Assembly: GCF_024721305.1 (NCBI RefSeq)
Contig: NZ_JAMXOD010000004.1
Span: 155,291-219,290 of the forward strand
Direction: 5' to 3'
Length of the DNA: 64,000 nt
Source: Aequitasia blattaphilus
GTDB lineage: Bacteria; Bacillota; Clostridia; Lachnospirales; Lachnospiraceae
The notes under the pieces are model-generated. The model was given only the letters and a program-made list of their open reading frames with translations. It searched no databases and was not told where the DNA came from. The number at the start of each line of letters is the position of its first letter. The first letter of the stretch is position 1. The position numbers were made by a program, and so were the translations under genes. Below, piece after piece: positions 9,133 through 19,428 of the stretch.

Positions 9133-10638
9133 ATGATTTATTTGCCGACTGGCTCACAGATGAGTGAGGCAGATCTCTATACGATTGAAAAAGAAAACAT
9201 TCCCTCACGAACCCTGATGGAACGAGCAGCCTCTTCCTGTGTAGATGTGTTAATAGAAGAGGAGTTAGATCTTTCATCCACACTCATTGTTTGTGGTGTG
9301 GGAAATAACGGCGGAGATGGTCTTGCAATTGCACGGCTTTTATCTGAACAAGGCTTATCCGTTGCGGTTTGGCTTGTTGGGGATACCACCCGTATGAGCT
9401 TTGAAGCAAAAGAACAGCTTTCACAGCTTCAAAACACAAAAGTAATCATTGACTCACAATATCCAAAAGGATTTTATTCTTTGATTATAGATGCAATTTT
9501 TGGTGTTGGACTAAAACGTGAAATTCAAGGAAGCTATAAGGAATGTATTTCCTTTCTAAACCAACAGAAAGTAACGAAGGTAGCCGTGGATATTCCAAGC
9601 GGTATTTCTTCCGCAAATGGTCAAGTTTTAGGTGTTGCACTGCAAGTAGATTTAACAATTGCGATACAATGTCAAAAGCTTGGCATGGCACTTTATCCAG
9701 GCAATGAGTATTGTGGGCGGATTATCACAAAAAAAATCGGAATTAGTACCTTACCTTTTGAAAAGGAGAAAAAGACTGTTTTATGCTTTCATAATGATGA
9801 TTATTACAATCTTCTTCCAGAAAGACCCGCTCATGCAAACAAAGGGACTTTTGGAAAAGTGTTGGTAATTGGCGGTTCAAAAGGTATGGCTGGCGCGGCC
9901 TATTTGAATGCTTTTTCGGCTTACAAAATGGGAGCCGGACTGGTACGCTTTTATACGCCGGAGACGAACAGATCCATTCTACAAACTCTTCTATGTGAAG
10001 GGATTATGACAACCTATGAATCTTTTCATGAAAAGGAATGTATCGAGCTTCTGTCCTGGGCTGATGTGGTCCTTATTGGATCAGGACTGGGACTTTCCGA
10101 AACTGCAAAAGAAATACTGTTTTGTGTATTAGAGAACCATGAAAAGAAGCTGGTCATAGATGGAGATGCATTAACGCTTATCAGTCAATGTTCAAATTGG
10201 CGGGAACGGGTAAAGGCCAAAGAAATCATCTTGACACCTCATATGAAAGAAATGAGCCGGCTTCTTCATTGTGATGTTTCAACCATTCAAGAAAACCGAA
10301 CAGAAGTATTAACTTCATATGTTAACAAGAATCAACTTTGCTGTGTTCTGAAAGATGAACGAACACTTGTTGGAGCAAGTAATCAGAATCCTGTTTTAAA
10401 CACAAGTGGAAATAATGCCATGGCAAAGGCAGGTTCAGGTGATGTATTGACGGGAATAATCGGTGGTTTGCTCAGTCACGGACTCAATGCTTATGAGAGT
10501 GGAGTACTCGGCGTCTATCTTCACGGGCTTTGTGGAGATATTGGACGGGAACATAAGGGTGAATTTGGTTTAATGGCAAGTGACCTGGCCGTATATTTAA
10601 AGGATGCAATCAACTATGTTAAAGAGGTGAGAAAATGA
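9133..10638 (+). CDS. nnr: Bifunctional NAD(P)H-hydrate epimerase / ADP-dependent dehydratase
   Basis: Repairs hydrated NADH and NADPH: the N-terminal YjeF_N half epimerises NAD(P)HX and the C-terminal ribokinase-like half dehydrates it with ADP. In 501 residues the N half shows CGVGNNGGDGLAIARLL and the C half KVLVIGGSKGMAGAAYLNAF, MAKAGSGDVLTGIIGGLL and ILTPHMKEM. The ATG at 9133 has GAAGGAG eight bases before it and is preferred to an earlier GTG at 9088. It overlaps alr by four bases (ATGA), so translation is coupled. Confidence 0.94.
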   Translation: MIYLPTGSQMSEADLYTIEKENIPSRTLMERAASSCVDVLIEEELDLSSTLIVCGVGNNGGDGLAIARLLSEQGLSVAVWLVGDTTRMSFEAKEQLSQLQNTKVIIDSQYPKGFYSLIIDAIFGVGLKREIQGSYKECISFLNQQKVTKVAVDIPSGISSANGQVLGVALQVDLTIAIQCQKLGMALYPGNEYCGRIITKKIGISTLPFEKEKKTVLCFHNDDYYNLLPERPAHANKGTFGKVLVIGGSKGMAGAAYLNAFSAYKMGAGLVRFYTPETNRSILQTLLCEGIMTTYESFHEKECIELLSWADVVLIGSGLGLSETAKEILFCVLENHEKKLVIDGDALTLISQCSNWRERVKAKEIILTPHMKEMSRLLHCDVSTIQENRTEVLTSYVNKNQLCCVLKDERTLVGASNQNPVLNTSGNNAMAKAGSGDVLTGIIGGLLSHGLNAYESGVLGVYLHGLCGDIGREHKGEFGLMASDLAVYLKDAINYVKEVRK

Positions 10639-11798
10639 AAGAGTACAGAAGAGTCATAGCCCAGGTAGATTTAGATGCAATTGAATGGAACTTTGAAAAA
10701 CTTTATGGAAACGTAGAGAACAAAACGAAGATGATGGCCGTTATAAAAAGTGATGGTTATGGACATGGAGCTTTTGAAGTTGCACAAACCTTAGAAGCAA
10801 AGGATTGTCTGTGGGGATTCGCTGTTGCTACACTTGATGAGGCTGTAAGCCTTAGAAAACAGGGGATTCAAAAAAATATTATGGTTTTGGGATGTGTATT
10901 CCCTGAACAATTTAATGACCTTGTAAAATATGATATTCAGATGACAATTTATACAAAAGAACTGGGTGAGCTGGCTGCAAAGTTTGCTCTCGAAAATGAG
11001 GCAGCAATCAATGCTCATATAAAAGTAGACAGTGGTATGGGACGAATTGGCTTTCCGTGTAACGAAGCAGGTGTCGCTGACATAAAAACAGTATGTCAGC
11101 TAGATGGACTTCGAATCTTGGGATTATTTACACATTTTGCAAAGGCTGATGAAACAGATAAAACTTTTACAGATAAACAGCTTCAAAATTTTAATGGAAT
11201 GATTCGCAGCCTTGGAGAAAAAGGCATTGAATTCCCCTATTATCACGCCTCAAATAGTGCAGGTATTATTGATGTTAAGGAAGGAAATTATGATTTGGTA
11301 CGGGCAGGCATCGCTACCTATGGTCTTTATCCTTCTGAAGATGTAAAAAAAGAACAAGTGATTCTAAAACCCGCACTTACACTAAAAAGTCATGTGATTT
11401 TCACCAAATGGGTAGAAGCCGGAACACCTATTAGTTATGGCGGAACCCATATCACCCAAAGGAAAACCCATGTTGCCACGATTCCAGTTGGCTATGGTGA
11501 TGGTTATCCCAGAAGCCTTTCAAACAAAGGGCATGTGTTGATTAAAGGGAAAAAAGCCCCTATCCTTGGACGCGTCTGTATGGATCAATTCATGGTAGAT
11601 ATAACAGCAATCGATGGTGTGGAAATGTTTGACGAAGTGACCTTGGTGGGAAAAGACCAAAATGAGTGTATTACCGTGGAAACCTTAGGAGATTTAAGCG
11701 GACGCTTTAACTATGAGTTTGTCTGCTGTCTGGGAAAACGAATACCAAGAGAGTATTTAAGACACGGTGAAATAATAAATCAAAAGGATTATTTTTAG
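10635..11798 (+). CDS. alr: Alanine racemase
   Basis: PLP enzyme making D-alanine for peptidoglycan. The 387 residues carry the PLP lysine in MAVIKSDGYGHGA (about residue 39), VDSGMGRIGF, the second-domain tyrosine segment PISYGGTHIT and GRVCMDQFMVDIT. Coupled to the NAD(P)HX repair gene by an ATGA overlap. The pairing nnr-alr is common in Firmicutes. Confidence 0.96.
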   Translation: MKEYRRVIAQVDLDAIEWNFEKLYGNVENKTKMMAVIKSDGYGHGAFEVAQTLEAKDCLWGFAVATLDEAVSLRKQGIQKNIMVLGCVFPEQFNDLVKYDIQMTIYTKELGELAAKFALENEAAINAHIKVDSGMGRIGFPCNEAGVADIKTVCQLDGLRILGLFTHFAKADETDKTFTDKQLQNFNGMIRSLGEKGIEFPYYHASNSAGIIDVKEGNYDLVRAGIATYGLYPSEDVKKEQVILKPALTLKSHVIFTKWVEAGTPISYGGTHITQRKTHVATIPVGYGDGYPRSLSNKGHVLIKGKKAPILGRVCMDQFMVDITAIDGVEMFDEVTLVGKDQNECITVETLGDLSGRFNYEFVCCLGKRIPREYLRHGEIINQKDYF

Positions 11799-11819
11799 AC
11801 AAAAGAAGGAGAAACAAAA

Positions 11820-12614
11820 ATGGAAGAAGGCAGTATATTTCAGCGAATGAAGAATATTTTTTCAGAAGAAGAGGAAATGGATGAAATATTAACCCAGGAA
11901 GCGAAAGGTTTAATCAAGAATATATTTCGTTATATGTCAAAAGATGCAAAAGATATTATGACACATCGAAAAAATATAGTTGCAATTGATGAAGACACCC
12001 CTTTATCTGAAGGACTTCGCTTTATGTTAGATGAAAATTATTCTCGATTTCCTGTTTATAGAGAAAGTATTGATGAAATCGTAGGAATAATTCACCTGAG
12101 AGAAGGAATGAAATGTTATCTCAATCCCGAAAAAAAAGAGCTTCCTTTAAAAGATCTTGGCGAATGCCTAAGAGATGTTTCCTTTATTCCTGAAACAAAA
12201 AGCATCGATTCAATATTCAAAGAAATGCAAAACGAAAAGAATCATATTGCCATTGTTTTAGATGAGTATGGACAAACCTCTGGCCTCGTTGCCATGGAAG
12301 ACATTCTGGAAGAAATCGTTGGAAATATTTTAGACGAGCACGATGATGAAGAAGAGACCGTTGCAAAACAACTGGATGGAAGTCTGATTGTGGATGGATT
12401 AATGGATTTAGAAGAAGTGGAAGAAATTCTTCCCCTTCACTTCGAGAAAGAAGAATATGGAACTCTTAATGGTTTTATTATCGATCTTTTAGATCGTATT
12501 CCCACAGAGGGAGAAGAGTGTGAAGTTTTCTATCAAGGATATCGATTTAAGGTCTTATCAATTGAAAACAATACAATTGATCGTGTGAAGATTGAAAAAG
12601 CGATGGAAGAGTGA
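11820..12614 (+). CDS. CorC/HlyC-type protein with tandem CBS domains, no membrane domain
   Basis: The 264 residues contain a CBS pair (KDIMTHRKNIVAIDED to IAIVLDEYGQTSGLVAMED) and the C-terminal CorC_HlyC domain (DGSLIVDGLMDLEEVEEIL). The family is linked to magnesium/cobalt handling, and CBS pairs usually bind adenine nucleotides. The N-terminal DUF21 membrane domain of the larger relatives is missing, so this is a soluble stand-alone form like E. coli CorC. Precise role unknown. RBS AAGAAGGAG; 21 bases after alr. Confidence 0.85.
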   Translation: MEEGSIFQRMKNIFSEEEEMDEILTQEAKGLIKNIFRYMSKDAKDIMTHRKNIVAIDEDTPLSEGLRFMLDENYSRFPVYRESIDEIVGIIHLREGMKCYLNPEKKELPLKDLGECLRDVSFIPETKSIDSIFKEMQNEKNHIAIVLDEYGQTSGLVAMEDILEEIVGNILDEHDDEEETVAKQLDGSLIVDGLMDLEEVEEILPLHFEKEEYGTLNGFIIDLLDRIPTEGEECEVFYQGYRFKVLSIENNTIDRVKIEKAMEE

Positions 12615-12653
12615 TAAAATAGATTGTATTTTTAATTGAAAAGGAGAAACGCA

Positions 12654-13379
12654 ATGTCAGGACATTCAAAATTTGCAAACATTAAACATAAAAAAGAAAA
12701 AAATGATGCAGCAAAAGGAAAGATTTTCACAAAAATAGGTAAAGAATTAGCTGTTGCTGTTAAAGAAGGAGGCAGCACTGATCCCACTAACAACAGCCGG
12801 CTTCGAGACGTAATCGCAAAAGCAAAAGCGAATAATATGCCCAACGATACGATTGAACGTAATATCAACAGAGGGAATATGGATAGTTCAAACTATGAGC
12901 ACATTACCTACGAAGGATATGGTCCCAATGGAACAGCAATTATTGTTGAAACCTTAACGGATAATAAAAACCGGACAGCTTCCAATGTTAAGAATGCATT
13001 TACAAAAGGAAGTGGGAATGTGGGTACTCCAGGTTGTGTCTCTTTTATGTTTGATCAGAAAGGTCAAATTGTAATCGATAAAGAAGCTTATGAGACAGAC
13101 AGTGACGAGCTTATGATGCTTTCATTAGATGCTGGTGCTGAGGACTTCCTGGAAGAAGAAGACAGTTATGAAATTCTGACTACTCCAGAGGATTTCAGCC
13201 GGGTACGTTTGAATTTAGAAGAAAATAAAATTCCGATGGTTCATGCAGAAATCACAATGATTCCTCAAACCTATGTATCCTTAACAGCAGATGATGATAT
13301 AAAAAATATAAACAAGACCCTGGAGCTTTTGGAAGAAGATGATGATGTCCAAAATGTCTATCATAACTGGGAGGAATAA
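12654..13379 (+). CDS. yebC: YebC/PmpR family protein (TACO1-like)
   Basis: YebC/TACO1 family, described as a regulator of transcription or translation; recent work on the family points to help with difficult proline stretches. The 241 residues start [20 protein letters not shown], the family's usual beginning, with AAAAGGAG before the ATG. This start is chosen over an in-frame ATG at 12636. Other motifs are [19 protein letters not shown] and [19 protein letters not shown]. The function here is by family only. Confidence 0.95.
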   Translation: MSGHSKFANIKHKKEKNDAAKGKIFTKIGKELAVAVKEGGSTDPTNNSRLRDVIAKAKANNMPNDTIERNINRGNMDSSNYEHITYEGYGPNGTAIIVETLTDNKNRTASNVKNAFTKGSGNVGTPGCVSFMFDQKGQIVIDKEAYETDSDELMMLSLDAGAEDFLEEEDSYEILTTPEDFSRVRLNLEENKIPMVHAEITMIPQTYVSLTADDDIKNINKTLELLEEDDDVQNVYHNWEE

Positions 13380-13388
13380 GGAGAAATC

Positions 13389-14153
13389 ATGGAAATTATA
13401 AAAACCACACTGAAAGAATTCTTTGATGAGAATTTGGGAGAAATCGGAAACTTCAAAAAGAAAAGTTATGATGATGCATTTAAAGGCATGATGGAGAAAT
13501 ACAGACCGAAGCTTATAGCATTTAATTCTTATTTTGAAGAGCTTCCAGAAGAAGAACGAGAAGCCGCTATTGAAGAAATTTCCTTAGTGATTCCTGAGTA
13601 TGCTTATGAAAAAATAAATCGTGAAACGAAACGAAAAAAAGATTCTTTGGCAATTGATTACAATATGACGATGGCAGTCTATGTGATTCCTGGTATATTC
13701 CAGTTGGAAAATCCATATTGGAATCAAGTAGCGAAAAAAACGGTGGAGGAGTGGAATAAGAAAGAGGTAACCTCTCTTAACTTAAGCGAGTCTCGATATG
13801 AAACCATAACTTCTGGTTTCAAAAAGAAGCTTTGCTTTATTACAACAGCTGTTTGCGATAGTATGAACAAACCAGATGATTGCTATGAACTTTCTACCTT
13901 ACGCCAGTACCGGGATTCCTATCTTATGAATTTCGAAGAAGGAAAAGCTCTCGTAGAAGAATATTACGATATTGCTCCCATATTGGTTTATATAATGAAC
14001 ATGCAGACAAACAGCAGCTTGATTTATGAAAAAATATATCAAGATTATCTTTTAAAGTGTCTAAAGGAAATCGAGGAAAACAAATTCTCGGACTGCGAAG
14101 ACACCTATAAGACTATGGTTCTGGATTTGAAATCAAGATACCTTCCATCATAA
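13389..14153 (+). CDS. CFI-box protein of unknown function
   Basis: I do not recognise the whole 254-residue protein. The central segment around residue 149, KKLCFITTAVC followed by LSTLRQYRDSYL and an acidic helix, matches the CFI-box motif (Cys-Phe-Ile, then an Arg-rich helix) found at the C-termini of many unrelated bacterial proteins. Here about 70 residues follow the box. The rest is charged and helical with no signal peptide or clear membrane segment. It sits between yebC (9 bases) and the sulfhydrylase gene (16 bases), all with good ribosome sites, so it is co-transcribed with housekeeping genes. Confidence 0.75.
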   Translation: MEIIKTTLKEFFDENLGEIGNFKKKSYDDAFKGMMEKYRPKLIAFNSYFEELPEEEREAAIEEISLVIPEYAYEKINRETKRKKDSLAIDYNMTMAVYVIPGIFQLENPYWNQVAKKTVEEWNKKEVTSLNLSESRYETITSGFKKKLCFITTAVCDSMNKPDDCYELSTLRQYRDSYLMNFEEGKALVEEYYDIAPILVYIMNMQTNSSLIYEKIYQDYLLKCLKEIEENKFSDCEDTYKTMVLDLKSRYLPS

Positions 14154-14169
14154 AGCTAGGAGATAAAGA

Positions 14170-15450
14170 ATGAACAATTACAAAATCGAAACAAAATGTA
14201 TCCAATCCGGTTATCAGCCTAAAAATGGAGAGCCAAGAGTTCTGCCAATTTATCAAAGTACCACTTTTAAGTATGATTCCAGTGAACAAATGGGAAGACT
14301 TTTTGATCTGGAGGAAGCAGGATATTTTTATACTCGTTTACAGAATCCTACAAATGATTGTGTTGCTGCAAAAATTTGTGATTTAGAAGGAGGAGCAGCT
14401 GCAATGCTTACTTCCTCTGGACAGGCAGCAAACTTTTATGCGATTTTGAACATTGCAAAGGAAGGGGATCACATCCTCTGCGCCTCTGCACTTTATGGAG
14501 GAACTTATAATCTTTTTGCTCATACAATTAAACAGATGGGAATTGATGCTACCTTTATAGATCCTGATTGCAGTGAAGAAGAACTCAACGCTGCCTTCAA
14601 AGAAAACACAAAGGCTGTATTTGGTGAAACCATCGCAAATCCAGCTCTTGTCATTTTGGATTTGGAGAAATTTGCAAAAGCAGCACATAACCACGGTGTT
14701 CCTTTTGTTGTAGATAATACCTTTGCAACACCTATTCACTGCAGACCTTTTGAATGGGGGGCGGATATTGTAACCCATTCTACAACGAAATACATGGATG
14801 GTCACGCCACAAGTGTGGGCGGAGCTATTGTGGATAGTGGTAATTTTGATTGGGATGCTTACAGCGAGAAGTTTCCCGGACTTACCACTCCTGATGAAAC
14901 GTATCATGGGGTAATCTATACGAAGCAATTTGGAAAAGGAGCTTATATCACTAAGGCAACGACACACCTTATGAGAGACCTTGGTTCAATACCTTCCCCT
15001 CAGAATGCTTTTCTTTTAAATATTGGATTAGAGACCTTACATCTTCGGGTAGAAAGACATTGTGAAAATGCCCAAAAGGTTGCTGAGTTTTTAGAGAACC
15101 ATCCAAAAGTAGCCTGGGTTAATTATCCGGGATTAAAGAACGATCCTTACCATGCCCTTGCAAACAAATATACTCCAAAGGGAACGTGTGGTGTTCTAAC
15201 CTTTGGAATAAAAGGAACAAAAGAGGATACGGTAAAAGTAATGGATCAACTGAAACTTGTTGGGATTGCTACACACGTTGCAGATGCAAGAAGTTGTGTG
15301 CTTCATCCAGCGAGCCATACCCACAGACAGATGTCTGAGGAAGAATTAAAAGCTGCCGGTGTAAAACCGGATTTAGTACGTTTTAGTGTAGGAATCGAGA
15401 ATGCAGAGGATATTATTGCAGATATCGATCAGGCATTAAATGCAATATAA
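14170..15450 (+). CDS. O-acetylhomoserine sulfhydrylase-type PLP enzyme
   Basis: Cys/Met-metabolism PLP enzyme of the MetY type, expected to make homocysteine from O-acetylhomoserine and sulfide. The 426 residues show the opening IETKCIQSGYQPKNGEPR, LPIYQSTTFKYDS, YTRLQNPTNDCVAAKI, MLTSSGQAANFYAI and the PLP lysine in THSTTKYMDGHATS. Its length of about 425 favours MetY over the shorter cystathionine or methionine gamma-lyases, but substrate choice cannot be read with certainty. No S-box or T-box leader precedes it, and it runs on from the gene before. Confidence 0.88.
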   Translation: MNNYKIETKCIQSGYQPKNGEPRVLPIYQSTTFKYDSSEQMGRLFDLEEAGYFYTRLQNPTNDCVAAKICDLEGGAAAMLTSSGQAANFYAILNIAKEGDHILCASALYGGTYNLFAHTIKQMGIDATFIDPDCSEEELNAAFKENTKAVFGETIANPALVILDLEKFAKAAHNHGVPFVVDNTFATPIHCRPFEWGADIVTHSTTKYMDGHATSVGGAIVDSGNFDWDAYSEKFPGLTTPDETYHGVIYTKQFGKGAYITKATTHLMRDLGSIPSPQNAFLLNIGLETLHLRVERHCENAQKVAEFLENHPKVAWVNYPGLKNDPYHALANKYTPKGTCGVLTFGIKGTKEDTVKVMDQLKLVGIATHVADARSCVLHPASHTHRQMSEEELKAAGVKPDLVRFSVGIENAEDIIADIDQALNAI

Positions 15451-15471
15451 GGGAAGTAGGAGAGTATAACA

Positions 15472-17718
15472 ATGGCTGCTAGGTCGGGAAAAAAAAGGGG
15501 AACTAAAAAAAAGACAACTACAAACCCAAATGATAATTCTGTTTCAAAGGAAATTTTCATTTGGGTCACTCTTGCTGTCAGTATTCTTTTGATGTTAAGT
15601 GTGTTCGGGGTTGGAGGATTTATTGGAAAAGGAATCGGAAATATCATGGATATCTTGTTTGGATACATGTCCTATATATTCCCCTTTTTCCTTTTCCTTT
15701 GGACCGCCTTCCTAATTTCAAATATGGAAGACAAGAGAGTTTATCTGAAACTAACGGTATCAGCTGTACTCTTTGTCTTTGTATGTACCTTCTGTGCCCT
15801 TATTTTCGATGAGGGCGGTGTTATTGGTGCTTTTTTACAGAGATTGTTAGTTCCGGCTTTTGGTAAGGCTGGTACTTACGTTATTTTAATTATATCTATT
15901 TTGATTGGAATTGTGTTGCTAAGCGGAAAATCACTTTTAAAGCCCCTAAAGCAAAACAGCCAAAAAGCTTATACCAGAGCCAAAACAAAAGTCACTGCAC
16001 CTCGAAAGCCAAAAGAACCCAAGGCAGCAAACTTAAAAAGGGTTGGTACAAAAGCTCAGGGCGTTTCTTTTGATACAACGTTAAAAACAGAACAGCAAAC
16101 CACTCCACCAATTATAGAACTGGAAGTCCCAGAGGAAGAGCCTGTTAAGGTTGAAGAACCTAAGAAAAAAGTAAAAAAGGCAAAGACCGTTCGAAAACCT
16201 CTGATTGATAAACCGGAAGAAATTGTTCTTCCTGATGTGAAGCTTCCTACCGTTGCACCAAATTCAGATTATCATTTTCCATCCACTGATTTATTAAAAA
16301 AGGCTCGTCCTTCTACTGGGGAGTCTGATAATCATTTACAAGAGACAGCCAATAAACTGGAACAAATTTTACAAAATTTCGGTGTAAATGTTACCGTAAC
16401 AGATGTAAGTAGTGGACCATCCGTTACCCGCTATGAACTGCAGCCAGAAATGGGTGTTAAGGTAAGCAAAATTGTTGGTCTGGCTGATGACATTAAGCTT
16501 AACCTGGCAGCTCCTGATATACGAATTGAAGCTCCTATACCGGGGAAAGCTGCTGTAGGAATCGAAGTAGCAAATAAAACAACTTCCATGGTAAGTCTCC
16601 GTGAATTGATTGAGTCCAAGGAATTTTCGGCATCCTCTTCAAAAATTGCTTTTGGTGTAGGAAAAGATATTGGCGGAAAAATTATTATTGCTGATATTGC
16701 CAAAATGCCCCATGTATTAATTGCAGGTGCCACCGGATCTGGTAAATCGGTCTGTATTAACACATTGATTATGAGTATTCTATTTCGTGCAAGTCCGGAC
16801 GAAGTCAAGTTTTTAATGATTGATCCAAAGGTTGTTGAGCTCAGTGTTTATAACGGAATCCCTCATCTTCTTCATGATGTGGTTACAGACCCTAAAAAAG
16901 CAGCCAATACTCTTAACTGGGCTGTTGTGGAAATGCAAAGAAGGTATCAGGAATTTGCAAAACATCAAGTACGGGATATGAAGGGATACAATAAACTTGC
17001 TGAATCCGATGAAGAACTTAAGAAAATGTATCAGCTCGTAATTATTGTAGATGAGCTTGCCGACCTAATGATGGTGGCTTCCAATGAAGTAGAAGAGGCT
17101 ATTATACGTTTGGCACAACTGGCAAGAGCCGCAGGAATTCATCTGGTTATTGCAACTCAACGTCCATCTGTTAATGTAATTACTGGATTGATTAAAGCAA
17201 ACATGCCTTCCCGAATTGCCCTTTCTGTTACTTCTGGTGTAGACTCAAGAACGATTATTGATATGAATGGAGCAGAAAAACTGTTGGGGAATGGTGATAT
17301 GCTTTTCTATCCCCAAGGCTATCAAAAACCCGTACGTGTACAGGGGGCTTATGTTTCTGACAAAGAAGTACAGCAAGTTGTTGAGTACTTAAAAAATCAG
17401 AGTGAAGAAGTGGTTTATGATACGGAAATTCAAGAGGCTATTAATACCTCTGCAATTGCCAGTGCATCCATTCCTTCCTCTTCGGAAGAAGAAGGAAATG
17501 ATGCTTACTTTAAAGAAGCCGGTCTTCTGATTATCGAAAAAGAAAAAGCATCCATCGGGATGCTTCAACGAAACTTTAAAATAGGATTTAATCGGGCCGC
17601 TCGAATTATGGACCAGCTTCACTCTGCCGGTGTTGTGGGTGGGGAAGAAGGCACAAAGCCCAGAAAAATTCTAATGAATGCAGAAGAGTTCAATCAGTAT
17701 ATGGAAGAGCAACAATAA
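15472..17718 (+). CDS. DNA translocase FtsK/SpoIIIE
   Basis: Membrane-anchored hexameric ATPase that pumps chromosome DNA through the division or sporulation septum. In 748 residues: a basic N-terminus, about four membrane helices (residues 20-150), a Lys/Pro/Glu-rich linker (150-265), the motor domain with GATGSGKSVCINTLIMS (around 420) and Walker B VIIVDELADLMMV, and a C-terminal winged-helix gamma domain (DAYFKEAGLLIIEKEKASIG) that reads orienting DNA sequences. ATG preceded by TAGGAGAG. SpoIIIE versus FtsK naming cannot be settled from sequence alone. Confidence 0.95.
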   Translation: MAARSGKKRGTKKKTTTNPNDNSVSKEIFIWVTLAVSILLMLSVFGVGGFIGKGIGNIMDILFGYMSYIFPFFLFLWTAFLISNMEDKRVYLKLTVSAVLFVFVCTFCALIFDEGGVIGAFLQRLLVPAFGKAGTYVILIISILIGIVLLSGKSLLKPLKQNSQKAYTRAKTKVTAPRKPKEPKAANLKRVGTKAQGVSFDTTLKTEQQTTPPIIELEVPEEEPVKVEEPKKKVKKAKTVRKPLIDKPEEIVLPDVKLPTVAPNSDYHFPSTDLLKKARPSTGESDNHLQETANKLEQILQNFGVNVTVTDVSSGPSVTRYELQPEMGVKVSKIVGLADDIKLNLAAPDIRIEAPIPGKAAVGIEVANKTTSMVSLRELIESKEFSASSSKIAFGVGKDIGGKIIIADIAKMPHVLIAGATGSGKSVCINTLIMSILFRASPDEVKFLMIDPKVVELSVYNGIPHLLHDVVTDPKKAANTLNWAVVEMQRRYQEFAKHQVRDMKGYNKLAESDEELKKMYQLVIIVDELADLMMVASNEVEEAIIRLAQLARAAGIHLVIATQRPSVNVITGLIKANMPSRIALSVTSGVDSRTIIDMNGAEKLLGNGDMLFYPQGYQKPVRVQGAYVSDKEVQQVVEYLKNQSEEVVYDTEIQEAINTSAIASASIPSSSEEEGNDAYFKEAGLLIIEKEKASIGMLQRNFKIGFNRAARIMDQLHSAGVVGGEEGTKPRKILMNAEEFNQYMEEQQ

Positions 17719-17733
17719 GGAGGGTAATATAGA

Positions 17734-19404
17734 ATGAAAACAGATATTCAAATAGCACAGGAAGCCACTTTAGTCGATATTCGTGAAGTCGCAAAAAGTA
17801 TTGGCATTCACGAAGATGACTTAGAACTTTATGGAAAAACCAAGGCAAAAATCACCGATTCTGCCTTGGAAAAAATTGCAGATAAAGAAAAAGGAAAGCT
17901 TGTTTTAGTAACAGCGATTAATCCAACTCCCGCAGGGGAAGGAAAGACAACCACAACGGTTGGTTTAGGAGATGCCCTGACTCAGCTTGGAAAGAAAAGC
18001 ATCATTGCTCTTCGCGAACCTTCTCTTGGCCCATGCTTTGGTATTAAAGGTGGCGCTGCTGGTGGCGGGTATGCTCAAGTCGTTCCAATGGAAGATTTGA
18101 ACCTTCACTTCACCGGAGATTTTCATGCAATCACAACTGCTAACAATCTTTTAAGTGCTCTTCTTGACAACCATATTCAACAAGGAAATGAGTTAAATAT
18201 TGATCCAAGACAAGTGGTTTGGAAACGCTGCCTCGATATGAATGACAGGGTTCTGCGCAATACCGTTGTAGGCCTTGGAAACAAAATGGATGGGATGGTA
18301 AGAGAAGATCATTTTGTTATTACTGTTGCATCTGAGATAATGGCAATTCTTTGTCTTGCCAAAGACATTGAAGATTTAAAAAACCGTCTTGGTCGTATTG
18401 TGGTAGCATATAATTTTAAAGGCGAACCAGTAACAGCCGGCGAATTAAACGCAACTGGATCTATGGCCGCTTTGTTAAAAGATGCTTTAAAACCAAATTT
18501 AATACAAACCTTAGAACATACTCCAGCCATCGTCCACGGTGGACCTTTTGCAAATATTGCTCACGGATGCAATAGTGTAAAGGCAACTAAAACTGCACAA
18601 AAACTTGCAGATATTGCTATCACAGAAGCAGGCTTTGGTGCTGATTTGGGTGCAGAGAAGTTTTTCGATATCAAATGTCAAATGGCCGATTTGAAACCTG
18701 ATGCAGTCGTACTAGTAGCGACAATACGTGCATTAAAATATAATGGCGGAGTGGCAAAATCTGAATTGAATACAGAAAATCTAGAAGCTCTAAAATGTGG
18801 TATAAAAAATCTTGAAAAGCATATTGAAAACATCAAAAAATACAATGTGCCTGTAATTGTTACACTGAATGCATTCGTAAGTGATACGGAGGCCGAAAAT
18901 GAATTTGTTAAGAATTTTTGCGAAAGTAAAGGCTGCGAATTTGCATTATCAAAAGTATGGGAGTCCGGCGGTCAGGGTGGAATTGAACTGGCAACCAAGG
19001 TATTAGATGTTCTGGAGAGAGAGGAAGGAAATTTCACACCTCTTTATCCCTTCAATCTTCCTCTGGAAGAAAAAGTCGAGAAAATTGCCACAGAAATTTA
19101 CGGTGCCGCAAAGGTAGAATATGAGCCCCTTGCCCTAAGACAACTTAAAAAAATAAAGGAGATGGGATTTGATACTCTTCCAATCTGTATGGCAAAGAAT
19201 CAATATTCCTTATCGGATGACCCAACAAAACTTGGAAGACCAGAAAATTTCACTCTTCATATAAGAGAAGTTTATGTGAGTGCAGGTGCAGGCTTCGTTG
19301 TTGCATTAACCGGAAGTATCATGACAATGCCAGGACTTCCAAAGGTTCCTGCCGCAAACCATATTGATGTTTCCAATGATGGAACAATCACAGGTTTATT
19401 TTAA
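17734..19404 (+). CDS. fhs: Formate--tetrahydrofolate ligase
   Basis: ATP-dependent formation of 10-formyl-THF from formate, a step of one-carbon metabolism and of the methyl branch of the Wood-Ljungdahl pathway. The full-length 556-residue protein has [18 protein letters not shown] (nucleotide binding, about residue 67), [38 protein letters not shown] and the ending [30 protein letters not shown], 15 bases after the translocase. No other acetogenesis genes are in the window, so this does not by itself indicate acetogenic growth. Confidence 0.97.
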   Translation: MKTDIQIAQEATLVDIREVAKSIGIHEDDLELYGKTKAKITDSALEKIADKEKGKLVLVTAINPTPAGEGKTTTTVGLGDALTQLGKKSIIALREPSLGPCFGIKGGAAGGGYAQVVPMEDLNLHFTGDFHAITTANNLLSALLDNHIQQGNELNIDPRQVVWKRCLDMNDRVLRNTVVGLGNKMDGMVREDHFVITVASEIMAILCLAKDIEDLKNRLGRIVVAYNFKGEPVTAGELNATGSMAALLKDALKPNLIQTLEHTPAIVHGGPFANIAHGCNSVKATKTAQKLADIAITEAGFGADLGAEKFFDIKCQMADLKPDAVVLVATIRALKYNGGVAKSELNTENLEALKCGIKNLEKHIENIKKYNVPVIVTLNAFVSDTEAENEFVKNFCESKGCEFALSKVWESGGQGGIELATKVLDVLEREEGNFTPLYPFNLPLEEKVEKIATEIYGAAKVEYEPLALRQLKKIKEMGFDTLPICMAKNQYSLSDDPTKLGRPENFTLHIREVYVSAGAGFVVALTGSIMTMPGLPKVPAANHIDVSNDGTITGLF

Positions 19405-19428
19405 ATATTTTATGGAGGCCAAGCTATC

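Noticed and set aside
14154-14169. Riboswitch (SAM/S-box) ahead of the sulfhydrylase
   Set aside because: Only 16 bases separate it from the previous gene, so there is no room for one.
14383-14967. Long antisense reading frame (194 codons) opposite the sulfhydrylase gene
   Set aside because: No ribosome site, no family-like sequence, and it mirrors a well-conserved PLP enzyme.
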